Shown here: positions 26,367 to 35,932 of the stretch, piece after piece | Layout: every line of letters begins with the position of its first letter | Numbering within the stretch: the first letter of the stretch is position 1 | Source of the DNA: Pycnococcus provasolii | Lineage: Eukaryota > Chlorophyta > Pseudoscourfieldiophyceae > Pseudoscourfieldiales > Pycnococcaceae | Length of the DNA: 64,000 bases | Reading direction: 5' to 3' | Assembly (NCBI GenBank): GCA_938743325.2 | Contig: OW568895.1 | Coordinates: 2,501 to 66,500 of the forward strand | Translations under genes and position numbers: made by a program | Notes under the pieces: model-generated | Told to the model about the DNA's origin: nothing | Seen by the model: the letters and a program-made list of their open reading frames with translations, nothing else | Databases searched by the model: none

Positions 26367-29111
26367 ATGGCTCCCTTGACTTACAATAATTGTGAGGGTG
26401 GGAGGGTCCCCACGCGCCAGGCTCGGATCGCGCCACTTCGACCTAGAGTTACGTGCAGTGACCCAGCGGCTTCAAGCAAACGGTCGACGTCAAGCTGTGA
26501 TAAGCGCAGGCACCACGCTCTCAGAGCCGAGTCGCACAAGAGCAACAGACAAACGGCAAACTCCGCGTCCGTTTCCGCACCACCAACCTCACCTTCACAA
26601 ACAAACAATACAGCCACCGCCTCCGATGACGCGACAAATGCACCTGCAGCAGCAGCAGCAGCAGCACTCGACTTGACGACGACAACCACAACAGCAACAG
26701 CAACAGCAACAACAACAACGACAACGCAGCAGCAAGTCAAGTCGACGTGGACGCGCGTCAAGTCGCGCGCACCCACGCTCTCGCTCACGTCGGGCGCTGT
26801 CGCGTGCGTCGTTTACCCCGACGGCGTGCTCGAACTCAGCGACGGACGCGCGTCGGAGCGAAGACCGCGCGTGCACCTCTCGCTCGGCGCAAACGCACTC
26901 GCGCATGACCCCGTGAGGTGGAACGCAAACGACAATAAGATTGTTGTCGAGTGGGTGTGCGGATCCACGCTCGAGGTTACGAGACCGCCAAACCACGAAG
27001 ACGCAGCCGTTTCCGAAAAAGACTGGTGGCTCCGTGGGCGCAAAAATGCCGTTCTCGTCAACTTTCGCGTACCAAGCACGGCGGAACCCGTGCCGTCGCC
27101 CGACTTCCAGCCGTACCCCGATGAGGGGCCACACGCACCGCGTGCCGCGGAAGTCAGCGTCGAACTGGACCAAGGCGGCTCGTGGTACGGAGGGGCGCAC
27201 CTCATGCGCCAGCACTGGCCTCTCGAGGAAGGGAGGTGGGAGGTGGGTCCTCACCTGCCATTCGACAACGGACCGCACGGGATTGGCATGCTCGTTGGAT
27301 GCCACTGGGTCAGCTCACACGGCGTTTGCGTTGCCGTGGACCCTGAGTCGAGGGGACTGCACGCCGGACTCAACGCGCCGCTGAGAAGCCGTCCAGGGCG
27401 CGCAGTTCCAGGGTCGACGCTCGACGGGTACCGAGGCGGGCGGGAGGAGGATCCTTGGCCAAGACGAGCTTGGGGCGTTGGCGTGCAGAACTGCGGGCGA
27501 CCCCTGCTACCTCTCGGCGACATCGCGCAGGATGCCGGAGATCGCATGCTTCGCCTCCAGAGCCGACTTGGGTGGGAAGACGACGGTGTCGTGCACCCGT
27601 GGTGTCGCGTCGCGCCGCGAGACGACGATGGCACCGCCAGTCTGCGCGTCTGCCTGTCGGTGTCGCCCGACGTTAGGGAGGCGACGACGAGCGCACTCGC
27701 GCCAATGCCACGCCCGGGACGATCGCCGCCCGATAAGATTATGCAGCACCCAATCTGGTGCACGTGGGCGCGCGACCACAGCGGTGTCACGCAGGACTCC
27801 GTGATGACGTACGCGAGGCAGATTGCAGAGCGTGGCTTGCCGAGATCTGCCATGGAGATTGACGATCGGTGGCAGCAGAGGTACGGAGACATACACTTCT
27901 GCCCCAGCAAGTTTCCAACAGCCAAGGAGATGGTGGACGAGCTGCACGACCTCGGATTCAAGGTGACGCTCTGGGTTACGCCGTTCGCCGAGGCTGCGAG
28001 TGAAACGTACCGCGAGGGTGCCGCACTCGGCTACTACGTCACCAGCCACAGCGCGACGCCGGCGAGCGAGGAATTCGAGCTTGGAATCTCGCTCCCCGGA
28101 ACGGCGCTCAAGTTCGCCGTGGACCTGTTCCAGAACCTCGAAAATGGCATGTTTCGGTGGTGGGGAACGCAGCCGGTAGCCGCGCTCGACTTGACGAATC
28201 CGAAAGCCGTCCGCTGGTTTCTGGCAAAGCTGCGCAAGCTTCAGGAGGAGACTGGCGTCGACGGATTCAAGTTCGATGCCGGCGAGCCTTGCTTCCTTCC
28301 AAGCCGTGCGAACACGCACGCCGAGCTCGCGCATCCCGCCGAGTACACGCGCCTGTGGGTCACCGAGGTGGCACGACACTTCGAGTGGGCGGAGGTGCGC
28401 TGCGGCTGGCCGGGAACGTCTGGCACGCATCTGCTAACGCGCATGGGCGACAAGGACAGCATGTGGGGGATTGGGAACGGGCTGCGCGCCCTCGTGCCGC
28501 AGCTGCTCACCGCAGGCGTTCTCGGGTACCCCTTCTGCCTTCCAGACATGGTGGGAGGAAACTGCTACTGGGGCCAGAGCCCGAGCGAGGAGCTGATGGT
28601 GCGCTGGGCGCAGACAAGCAGCCTGATGCCCGCAGTTCAGTTCAGCCTACCTCCCTGGCGTGTCAGCGAGCGTGCTGCCGGCCTTTGCGCGGAGTCGCTC
28701 GCGATTCGAGGTCGATTTGCACGCGAGATTGCAAGAATCGCAAAAGACAGCGCCGTGAGCCTCGAACCTATGTGTCGGCCCATGTGGTGGCTTGATCCGC
28801 ACGATACCAGCTCCTTCAGCGTGAATGACCAGTACAGCCTTGGCAACGACGTCGTCGTCGCGCCGGTGGTGGAGCGCGGCGCGAAGTCGAGGAGCGTGTA
28901 CCTTCCGCATGGATTATGGCGCGAGCTCCCGACGTGGGAGTGCCGCGTCGGCGACGACCGGTGCGTGGAATCGCCGCTCGTCGTTCATGAAGGACGTCAG
29001 ACGTTTCAGGTGGATGCGCCGCTTGCCAAGCTCCCCGTGTTCGTGCGCGTTGGAAGCCGAGTCGAGGCTGAGCTTGGCTTAACGAGCGCGGCGGCGATGC
29101 GCGGCAACTAA
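26367..29111 (+). CDS. GH31 alpha-glycosidase (MYORG/KIAA1161-like)
   Basis: This encodes 914 residues. Residues 1-130 are low-complexity (Ala, Gln, Thr). The middle forms an N-terminal sandwich, then the TIM barrel with WCTWARDHSGVTQDSVMTYA, then the catalytic nucleophile in GFKFDAGE (Asp637). The region WGIGNGLRALVPQLLTAGVL and LPDMVGGNCY follows. The DGFKFDAGE signature and the overall layout resemble MYORG, an ER/Golgi alpha-galactosidase-type GH31, rather than lysosomal acid alpha-glucosidase (WIDMNE). No clear signal peptide is seen, so localisation is uncertain. The exact substrate is not inferable. Confidence 0.85.
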   Translation: MAPLTYNNCEGGRVPTRQARIAPLRPRVTCSDPAASSKRSTSSCDKRRHHALRAESHKSNRQTANSASVSAPPTSPSQTNNTATASDDATNAPAAAAAAALDLTTTTTTATATATTTTTTQQQVKSTWTRVKSRAPTLSLTSGAVACVVYPDGVLELSDGRASERRPRVHLSLGANALAHDPVRWNANDNKIVVEWVCGSTLEVTRPPNHEDAAVSEKDWWLRGRKNAVLVNFRVPSTAEPVPSPDFQPYPDEGPHAPRAAEVSVELDQGGSWYGGAHLMRQHWPLEEGRWEVGPHLPFDNGPHGIGMLVGCHWVSSHGVCVAVDPESRGLHAGLNAPLRSRPGRAVPGSTLDGYRGGREEDPWPRRAWGVGVQNCGRPLLPLGDIAQDAGDRMLRLQSRLGWEDDGVVHPWCRVAPRDDDGTASLRVCLSVSPDVREATTSALAPMPRPGRSPPDKIMQHPIWCTWARDHSGVTQDSVMTYARQIAERGLPRSAMEIDDRWQQRYGDIHFCPSKFPTAKEMVDELHDLGFKVTLWVTPFAEAASETYREGAALGYYVTSHSATPASEEFELGISLPGTALKFAVDLFQNLENGMFRWWGTQPVAALDLTNPKAVRWFLAKLRKLQEETGVDGFKFDAGEPCFLPSRANTHAELAHPAEYTRLWVTEVARHFEWAEVRCGWPGTSGTHLLTRMGDKDSMWGIGNGLRALVPQLLTAGVLGYPFCLPDMVGGNCYWGQSPSEELMVRWAQTSSLMPAVQFSLPPWRVSERAAGLCAESLAIRGRFAREIARIAKDSAVSLEPMCRPMWWLDPHDTSSFSVNDQYSLGNDVVVAPVVERGAKSRSVYLPHGLWRELPTWECRVGDDRCVESPLVVHEGRQTFQVDAPLAKLPVFVRVGSRVEAELGLTSAAAMRGN

Positions 29112-29344
29112 ACTAAAAGTGTTGCGTTTGTTTGTGTCACTTGTTTCTATCGCTATCCATAACGAAAAGATATCTCTCCTGCACGGGAACCCCCCAATCC
29201 CGATTGTTTCGCACCAAACCCCTAAATCGTGCACGTGTTCGGTTACACCCAGAGTTACACCCTGTTACACCCTTTTCCCGTTCCCGACCTCCCGATCGTC
29301 CACCGCAAACTAACCATCCTCCCGCCATAGCATAGGAGAAGAAG

Positions 29345-30409
29345 ATGTCCGCCGACTGGCTCACGTACGCGCCCGCGCCGTCCGCGTCCGAGCTCGATGC
29401 GGCCAAGCAGCTCATCGACGCCGTGCGCAGCTCTTCATTTACAACGTCGTTAACGGAGCCGGATGCGCATGATTTCTCTTCTTTCCTCACGACTGCAACG
29501 GCGCTGAGGTATTTGCGTGCTCGCAAGTTCAATCTAAAAAAAGCGACAGCCATGCTCACGCGGTCAGTCAAGTGGAGGCTGGACAACCAAATACACGCCA
29601 TCTCCTCGGAAGACGTCGAGCGATTTAGTACGGAGGGTAAGATGTGGATCGCGAATAAAACGGACAAAAAGTGCAGAAACGTACTCGTCATGGACAACGA
29701 CAAGGAAGTGCCCAATAGCACGTCCCGGAAGGACCAAATGCGATTTCTGGCGTGGAACCTCGAACGTTCCATCAGAAGAAACCGACTGGGGCGACAAATC
29801 GGTGTTGCGAGCTTTGGAAAGTACGCCACGCCGCTCAAGATCAAGCAGAACGTCGACAACGACGACGACAACGACGAGGCGGGTATGGTGGAAAAACATG
29901 TCGTCTTCATCAAACTCGACGAGTTCAAGCTGTCGACAAGCCCGTCCATAGGGTCCACGCTCGACACAATCGACGTCGTATGCAACCACTACCCTGAACG
30001 CCTGGGACTCGCTATACTGTATCGCCCACCTAAGGCGTTCAACGCCCTGTGGTCTGTTGCGAAGCGCGCACTCGACCCAACCACGCAACAGAAACTTCTC
30101 GTCGTCAGCGACGCTTCGCCAGGTTCGGCGGGAGAGCGCGACCTCGAGGAGAGACTTGGACCGCACTGGCGCGAAATCAGCGGAATCGGTCAGCCCACGG
30201 GCACGAACGCTGCGAACGGGCGGCGTGTGTCAAGCGGGTACTGCCACAAGGATGTTTGGCGCCTCGTGCACCTCGAGGAGGAAGCTTGGAGACAGCATGT
30301 CAGAGCATCTTCGTCGAAAAGTGAGGACACCGCCGCGTCTCCTGCGCCAGCCCCATTCCTTTCCGCGGACGACGAGGAGGCGTACTACAGCGCGGAGGAA
30401 TTCTTATAG
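29345..30409 (+). CDS. SEC14/CRAL-TRIO lipid-transfer protein
   Basis: This 354-residue protein has the N-terminal CRAL-TRIO helix (TALRYLRARKFNLKKATAML) and the lipid-binding core with VFIKLDEFKLSTSPS and LDTIDVVCNHYPERLGLAIL, and PPKAFNALWSVAKRALD. These are the Sec14 core motifs. Sec14 proteins bind phosphatidylinositol or other hydrophobic ligands and feed PI kinases. The region around 230-260 shows the acidic linker (DNDDDNDEAG) inserted before a beta strand. There is no membrane anchor and no Golgi GOLD domain. It is transcribed in the same direction as the GH31 gene, breaking the strict alternation. Confidence 0.85.
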   Translation: MSADWLTYAPAPSASELDAAKQLIDAVRSSSFTTSLTEPDAHDFSSFLTTATALRYLRARKFNLKKATAMLTRSVKWRLDNQIHAISSEDVERFSTEGKMWIANKTDKKCRNVLVMDNDKEVPNSTSRKDQMRFLAWNLERSIRRNRLGRQIGVASFGKYATPLKIKQNVDNDDDNDEAGMVEKHVVFIKLDEFKLSTSPSIGSTLDTIDVVCNHYPERLGLAILYRPPKAFNALWSVAKRALDPTTQQKLLVVSDASPGSAGERDLEERLGPHWREISGIGQPTGTNAANGRRVSSGYCHKDVWRLVHLEEEAWRQHVRASSSKSEDTAASPAPAPFLSADDEEAYYSAEEFL

Positions 30410-30663
30410 GTTGTTTTTTATAGCTTGCTTATTTTATATTATTAATAAAAGAACCACCGCATCATTCATTCTTTCTAATGATTTGCTTTTTCGAAATGGG
30501 TGTGTGAACGAGAACGAGGATTGTATGCATGTACAGAATTTTCATGCGAAGGATATAGGCATATTCTAATACACGAAACTAAATTCAAAGGGCAAAAACG
30601 AAATGGCAAAAATGAGGTTGCGTGCGCTCTTGCCGACATGGTAACGACATGTTAACATGCGCT

Positions 30664-31893
30664 TCAGCGCTTCAGCGCGCTGTGGTCGACGTGGATCGAC
30701 GTGCGCCGATCCTTGCTCGAGTTGGACGGCCCGTTGTGCAAGATCCACTTCTTGAGGTACACGACGCACACACTCGTGTCGTCCACCACCACTTCGCTGT
30801 TGTACCGGGTAACCCACCGCTGCTGCGCCTCCTCGGCAATCGCCTGTGCGCACGTCAAGCGTTGGCTGCTCGGAAGGTGACCTGGCGGCGACCCGTCAGC
30901 CTCGCGGTACCGCGTTACGTAGTCCCAACACCACTTGGACGCCTCGTCGTTCTCAAACACCTCCCAAAGGCCGTCGCTCGCAACAATCACGAGCTCGTCG
31001 TCGTCGGTGATGCGCACCTTGCGGAACGAAGGCTTGGGCCACGCGCCGAGCGACGTCGCGAGCCTGTCTCCAATGGACCTCGACATGGCAAGTCCTGGTG
31101 CTGCATAATTTCGCGCAAACACGCGAAGCGGGCCTGGATCGTCAACCTCGTCTGGGTCCAGGTAGCGCACTTCGCCGCCGTTCTTGCGGATGCGCATCTT
31201 CTCCTTGAAGTCGCCTGGCTTGTGATCCGCGACGAGTGCCACCGCCTTGACGCCGCCGCTGCGCGTCCGTCTGCACATGACTGCGCGCGAGTCTCCGACC
31301 CACCCGCAGTGCACTTCGCTGTCCGTGAGCATCACGTACGTTGCCGTCGTTCCGCTCAGCTGGGTGTCAAAGTTGAGCTTTGCCATCTCAGCCTCCGCGG
31401 CGAACGACGCATCCTTGAACGTAAGCTTAAGGTTTTGTGTCATGTTTCTCGGGTTGAAGTTCGACGACGCTTGCATGAGCCTGATCGTGTTGTTCACCAT
31501 CCACGTGCTCACCTTGCGTCCGTTCTGCCCGTGTCCGTCAAACACGCAGACGAAGCTGTGCCTCGGATCGTCGAGCATGCTTTCGAAGATCAGGCAGTTG
31601 TCCTGGCACTCCTTGTCAATCTTATCGGCGCCGTCGTCCGGGTCGAACCCCGCCTTGATGCAGCTTTCGTACACGTACGGCAGTACGCTCCCTCTGTCTT
31701 CCCTCTGCCTCGTCGTCGCGCCCGTGGGCGCGCCTCCCTCGGTGGCGTCGCTTTCCCCGGACGTGTTGAGCGTGGAGATGCGTCGTCGGCGCTGCGACTC
31801 CGACGACGACGACGACGACTGGCCACCACCAGACTGGCCACTATGATTACTCCCATTATTATCACTCGATCCAAACCCAAACGCACGCCACAT
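30664..31893 (-). CDS. PP2C-family protein phosphatase
   Basis: Starting at 31893 gives 409 residues. After a Ser/Asp-rich N-terminus (about 1-60), the PP2C motifs are present: VCVFDGHGQNGRKVS, GTTATYVMLTD, CGWVGDSRAVM, DHKPGDFKEKMR, GLAMSRSIGD and ELVIVASDGLWEV. These carry the metal-binding aspartates of Mg/Mn-dependent Ser/Thr phosphatases. It lacks a transmembrane helix or a FHA domain. Target and localisation are unknown. The ORF extends upstream to 31953 with a hydrophobic run (SSVFLLVVWLA), but the context of the ATG at 31893 is better. Confidence 0.9.
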   Translation of the reverse strand: MWRAFGFGSSDNNGSNHSGQSGGGQSSSSSSESQRRRRISTLNTSGESDATEGGAPTGATTRQREDRGSVLPYVYESCIKAGFDPDDGADKIDKECQDNCLIFESMLDDPRHSFVCVFDGHGQNGRKVSTWMVNNTIRLMQASSNFNPRNMTQNLKLTFKDASFAAEAEMAKLNFDTQLSGTTATYVMLTDSEVHCGWVGDSRAVMCRRTRSGGVKAVALVADHKPGDFKEKMRIRKNGGEVRYLDPDEVDDPGPLRVFARNYAAPGLAMSRSIGDRLATSLGAWPKPSFRKVRITDDDELVIVASDGLWEVFENDEASKWCWDYVTRYREADGSPPGHLPSSQRLTCAQAIAEEAQQRWVTRYNSEVVVDDTSVCVVYLKKWILHNGPSNSSKDRRTSIHVDHSALKR

Positions 31894-32101
31894 CTCTTTC
31901 ACTCTCTCCCGAGCCAGCCACACAACAAGGAGAAAAACGGATGAATACAACAAGAGAGCAGAGCGTCAATCCCAATCCCACCCAAAGACTTGAGAGAGGA
32001 GAGGAGAGGAAGAGGGAGGGCGCGTGAACTGCAATCACTCCCTTAAGCGGTACGAAGAAAGAGGGCCTGAGGGTGACGAGAAACGGGCCGCAAGCAACAG
32101 G

Positions 32102-32193
32102 AAGGGCAAGGGGCAAGCAAGGGGCAAGGGGCAAGGGGCAAGGGGCAAGGGGCAAGGGGCAAGGGCAAGGCGGTGGGCAAGGCGGTGGGCAAG
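32102..32193 (+). repeat. GGGGCAA tandem repeat
   Basis: About ten copies of a seven-base GGGGCAA unit are present, with the last copies degraded to GGTGGGCAAGGC. Confidence 0.85.
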
Positions 32194-32451
32194 TGGGACC
32201 CCTCCCTCCCCCGTGTTGCCTGTTCTCCCCTCCATGTGGAAACCCTCATCATTGCATGCACGCTTAAGCAACGCTGATTGAGCAACGCCTTGATGCTTGA
32301 GCACAGCTTTGGTAAGAAAGGTTACCCTGCCCTAAAGGTACACGCGTTTCGTTTCGTCTCCGAGGGGGCCTTCCCTTCCGTCCGAGTTCCGAACTGCATT
32401 ACGATAGGAAAGCAGCAGTCCCCTTGCCAGCACTCCAGCAGTCACGGGTTA

Positions 32452-32517
32452 GTTAGGGGTTTAGTTAGGATAACCCTAACCCCTAACTCTATCCTAGCCC
32501 TAACCCTAACCCTAACT
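32452..32517 (+). repeat. Head-to-head telomere-like array
   Basis: TTAGGGG-type sequence switches strand into CCCTAA units (three clean ones at the end), about 155 bp upstream of the PAN3 start codon. Confidence 0.85.
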
Positions 32518-32671
32518 ATTTCCCTGCCCCCTTTTCCTTCCCTTCCCTTCACCCTTCCCTTCGCCGCCGACATCTTGGGCACTTCTCGCCACATCTTCGG
32601 CGTCGCAACACGCGTCACCAAAGACGAAGAGAAGAGAAGAAAGAGGACGAGTACTATCGTAAGTACGCATC

Positions 32672-34645
32672 ATGGTGGACCCCACAGCGGCGCCGTTCAT
32701 ACCAGGGGGTGCAGCAGCAGCAGCAGCTCCTCCTCCATCGTCCGTCTCCGTCTCCGCACAGCCGTTCGTACCCACGAATACCGCAAAACCTCGTGCAAGC
32801 AGCACACTCAACCAAGCAGCCGTCTCAGCCCCGCCATTCATCAGGGCGGGCGCGGCGACGACGGGCGCGGCGGGAACCGGAATGGGGCTCAACCAAGCAG
32901 CTGCGGCGATGCCGTTCGTGCCTGCGTCTTCTAGACAGCCGACTGCAGAGGCGGCGCCGTTCGTGCCGCAGGCTCAACCGCCGACGAACCAAGTTCAGCA
33001 GCATGTGCCCGTGCAGCCGAGACCGGTACTCACTGAGCCTTCCGTTCCGGCGGGGCCGCCGCTGGGGGAGGTTGCACAAGTGCCCGCAGCCACGCAGCAC
33101 TTCGGCGGAGGACGCGTCAAAAACTCAGCCGTCGGATTCGGTGCGCCGTATGCACCACACCACCCGTCCGATCACCACCACCACCACCACCAACGACACC
33201 ACAGCCACGCGCCTCACGAAAAGAACAACGCGCCGCGACCTACGCCGCTCAGCGAACGGTTCGTCGACGAGGCTGTGCGACAGGAGGGGCACTTCAAGCA
33301 CCTCCTCAGCGCGGGGTACGTTCCGCCACGGCCTGGACACCCACCTCCGGATGCCGAGGCGCCTGGCGTCACGCCACTCCCCGAATTCCTCGGCATGTAC
33401 CACAGCCTCGGGAGACTCGACGCGGATCCCAGCAGCCAGGCGGTGCACGCCGCCGCTGCCATGCAAGCTGGCTCGCAGTTCACGGGCGTTACATCAACGG
33501 CGTACAGCGGCTTCGCAACCGAGTGCATGCGAGCTGTGAGCAACGTCGACGGGTCGTCGGCATGCATTCGCGTCGTTGCACACTCGGAACCCGCCGTTGC
33601 GATCCCTGCCGTCGCACGTGCCGCTCGAAGATGGGAAAAACACAAGAATCATCCGTGCATGAGCCCGGTGCTCTCCGCATTTTCTGCACACGAATACGGA
33701 GGCCATGCGCTGCTTTGCGTCGTGTGCGCATACCATCCGCTCTCCGTTTCTCTTCACGAAAGTCTCGCCGCACCTGGAAACACCGTTGGCGTGCGACGCA
33801 AGCTTGGCGAGGATGCGACGTGGCGATTTGCATGTCAGCTTCTCAGCTTGATTGCAGACGTGCACGCGAACGGTCTCTACTTTAGCCCGAGCGACCTGCA
33901 CGCCACAAAGCTTCTCGTCGACGGAAGCCGTGTTCGTGTAGGCGGCGTTGGACTGGGACTTGCGCTTGGCCTCGACGCGGCGCAGGCGGAGACTGCGCGC
34001 AACCCGACGAGCGTTCTCGCGAGGCAGAAGGGTGATCTGCTGCATCTCGCTAGTGCGCTGGCCATGGCGGCAAGCGGAGCTCACGTGTCCGATCCGATTG
34101 AACTGTGCCTCGCGGAGCTTTCGGGGCCAGGAGGGGGCGTGACGCCCGAACTCATCGCATTTCTGCGCGCGCTCGCGGCACCCGCGGCGGGCGGTGGGTT
34201 TTCCACCGCGGCGGAGGCATTGAGTCGTATCGGCGGCAGGCTTGCTCGCGAGCTCGTCGCCGCTGAGGTGCGCTACGATCGGAGCATGACGAACCTCGGC
34301 GTGGAGCTGGACAACGGACGCATGGCGCGCCTGTTGGTTAAGCTTTGTATTGTCGTCGATCACCAAGGCTTGCCAGGTGGCGGCGGACGGTGGGGCGAGA
34401 CGGGCGACCGCTACGTGCTCAAGCTGCTGCACGACTTCATCTTTCACCAGGCACAGCCAGATACGGGTCTGCCACTGCTGGACTGGGGTCACGTCGCGGA
34501 GTCTCTCAATAAGCTCGATGCAGGCTTGGAGGAGGAGGTCACGCTCATGAGCCGCGACGGCGGCACGCTTCTGGTGGTGAGTTTCGCGGAGCTGAAGAGG
34601 GCTTTGCTTAGCGCATACGCGGAGTTGAGCGGGATGAGAATGTAA
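32672..34645 (+). CDS. PAN3: PAN3-like poly(A) nuclease regulatory subunit
   Basis: This 657-residue protein has a pseudokinase-like domain and a C-terminal knob. YVLKLLHDFIFHQAQPDTG, AESLNKLDAGLEEEVTLMSR and LLVVSFAELKRALLSAYAEL match the PAN3 C-terminal domain (DRYLLKLFRDYVFHQ, LNKLDAG, SRD). PAN3 recruits PAN2 deadenylase to mRNA and poly(A)-binding protein. The N-terminal 100 residues contain five PF(V/I)P-like motifs (about 8, 31, 55, 81 and 96), two preceded by LNQAA, resembling PAM2 motifs that bind PABC. The usual N-terminal zinc finger is not visible. The ATG at 32672 follows CATC. Confidence 0.85.
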   Translation: MVDPTAAPFIPGGAAAAAAPPPSSVSVSAQPFVPTNTAKPRASSTLNQAAVSAPPFIRAGAATTGAAGTGMGLNQAAAAMPFVPASSRQPTAEAAPFVPQAQPPTNQVQQHVPVQPRPVLTEPSVPAGPPLGEVAQVPAATQHFGGGRVKNSAVGFGAPYAPHHPSDHHHHHHQRHHSHAPHEKNNAPRPTPLSERFVDEAVRQEGHFKHLLSAGYVPPRPGHPPPDAEAPGVTPLPEFLGMYHSLGRLDADPSSQAVHAAAAMQAGSQFTGVTSTAYSGFATECMRAVSNVDGSSACIRVVAHSEPAVAIPAVARAARRWEKHKNHPCMSPVLSAFSAHEYGGHALLCVVCAYHPLSVSLHESLAAPGNTVGVRRKLGEDATWRFACQLLSLIADVHANGLYFSPSDLHATKLLVDGSRVRVGGVGLGLALGLDAAQAETARNPTSVLARQKGDLLHLASALAMAASGAHVSDPIELCLAELSGPGGGVTPELIAFLRALAAPAAGGGFSTAAEALSRIGGRLARELVAAEVRYDRSMTNLGVELDNGRMARLLVKLCIVVDHQGLPGGGGRWGETGDRYVLKLLHDFIFHQAQPDTGLPLLDWGHVAESLNKLDAGLEEEVTLMSRDGGTLLVVSFAELKRALLSAYAELSGMRM

Positions 34646-34761
34646 CGCACGAACAGCCCATGTTTCTTTTCCGACCGACCGACCGAACGACCGACCGACC
34701 GAACGAACGAACGCACTTGGGCAAACCTTTCGGTCGGGCAAAGAAGTTGTTTTTTTTTTAC
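34646..34761 (+). repeat. CCGA tandem repeat in convergent spacer
   Basis: A (CCGA)n/(CGAA)n tract occupies about 34676-34713 between the PAN3 stop and the next gene. Its length suggests a microsatellite with 10 or more units. Confidence 0.8.
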
Positions 34762-35262
34762 TCACCACGCAACACCTCGTGCGGCACGAGCCCTGCACCG
34801 CATCGCCGCAGTCCTTTGCGTGAATGCCCGGCGCCGTGACTGAGGTTGCTGCAGGTGTGTCGCAAACGACGTCGACGTTCCTGACGATGTTGTCAAGCGC
34901 GACGCTCCGGCCATGTAGTATGCCATTGGCGGCGGCCGCTGCTCCACCGTCGATCGGTATGGCGGTGCAGCCCGGCTCTGCGCGGAAACCCTCGCCGTTG
35001 TCGTCGTCGTCGTTTCCGAAGTATGGCCTTGCACGCCGAACGCGCTGCGTGCCCGTTTCGATCGTTCTTCCGTCTGCGTCGGTTTGGCCGTGACGGACTT
35101 GACGATTTTCCCTACGATGGCCGCGGCGATGGCGGCAGCTATGGCGACAAGGCACGCGGGTGCACATTTCCTGACTGTGGCGGATATCGCGACGTGCGCG
35201 GGCACGGCGGGCGGCGGCGAAACGGCGGCGATGATGGACGGAACTTGCTTCGGCACAGACAT
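34762..35262 (-). CDS. Unknown small protein with one hydrophobic segment
   Basis: Starting at the ATG at 35262 gives 166 residues. A hydrophobic Ala/Ile run (about residues 36-52, ACLVAIAAAIAAAIVGK) is followed by a Lys/Arg-rich patch and a Ser/Thr/Arg tail with several cysteines. It could be tail- or signal-anchored, but the whole frame might be non-coding. The stop is immediately followed by a GTGAGT-like sequence, so it may be an intron donor. Its position fits the alternating-strand pattern of the window. No homologue recognised. Confidence 0.4.
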   Translation of the reverse strand: MSVPKQVPSIIAAVSPPPAVPAHVAISATVRKCAPACLVAIAAAIAAAIVGKIVKSVTAKPTQTEERSKRARSAFGVQGHTSETTTTTTARVSAQSRAAPPYRSTVEQRPPPMAYYMAGASRLTTSSGTSTSFATHLQQPQSRRRAFTQRTAAMRCRARAARGVAW

Positions 35263-35932
35263 TTTTAGAATGTAAGGTCGAAGCGTGGTGCCACCGGGAG
35301 CCGGGAGGGGAACGACGGGAAGAAGCGAGACAAACCTCAACGCGGAGAGGAGAGGGGAGCGATCGAGGACAGATGAATAAACGATTCCATTCCAAGGAAA
35401 AGCGTCGGGAGGAAGTTCAAGTCCCATTCCATAGACTATGAGCCACCATGGGAAAGTACAGTAAATAGAACTACTGTATCGTAGCATTCCAAAAGGAAAC
35501 GTTCTATTGGCGAACCTTCTACTGTATGTAAAAGCCCGACCAATCCATCCATCGCATGATCAGTCGAATCTAACTTCCTAACTTCCTAATGGAATATTGG
35601 AATGCTTCCCATACATTACAGACACCTGTTGCCAATAACTGGTGCTCGTGTGTAAAGGCCCCTTAAGGCTTAAGCCCGTTATTAGTTAGAACCCTTACAT
35701 AGACTATTTTAATACCGTCTGACCGTACCTGTACCCGGTAGTCCCTCGTGCCCTTCCTGGTATGGTAAACTAACTTGAACTGACCTCCAAGCAGCTTTAT
35801 GTTTGACCCCCGCGGGCGGCCGGACCGGTTATGGGAAATAATAATGTCGTTGCAGATTGACCTTGCACACGCGAATCATTCTCACTTTCGCACCGCTCCC
35901 TAGGTTGTGCACTTCTTTTTTGTCTACTTCCC
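35263..35932. other. Divergent promoter region
   Basis: I see no clear gene in this stretch. It is markedly richer in A and T than the flanking genes, particularly near 35450-35720, with short inverted motifs around TACAGTA..TACTGTA (35458-35477). No telomere-like array was seen. Confidence 0.4.

Larger units (their letters stand above)
31894..32671. other. Divergent promoter region with GGGGCAA tandem repeat and telomere-like arrays
   Basis: This spacer contains a tandem GGGGCAA repeat at about 32102-32193. At 32452-32517 a short TTAGGGG array meets a CCCTAA array head-to-head, with a 10-bp inverted repeat (32452-32461/32478-32487). No gene was recognised. Confidence 0.6.

Noticed and set aside
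27507-28430. 307-residue minus-strand frame over the GH31 gene
   Set aside because: It is antisense to the catalytic domain, with no recognisable motifs.
33494-35395. 633-residue minus-strand frame across PAN3 and its neighbour
   Set aside because: It is antisense to the PAN3 coding region, is Arg/His/Cys-rich and lacks domains, as expected of a GC-rich shadow frame.
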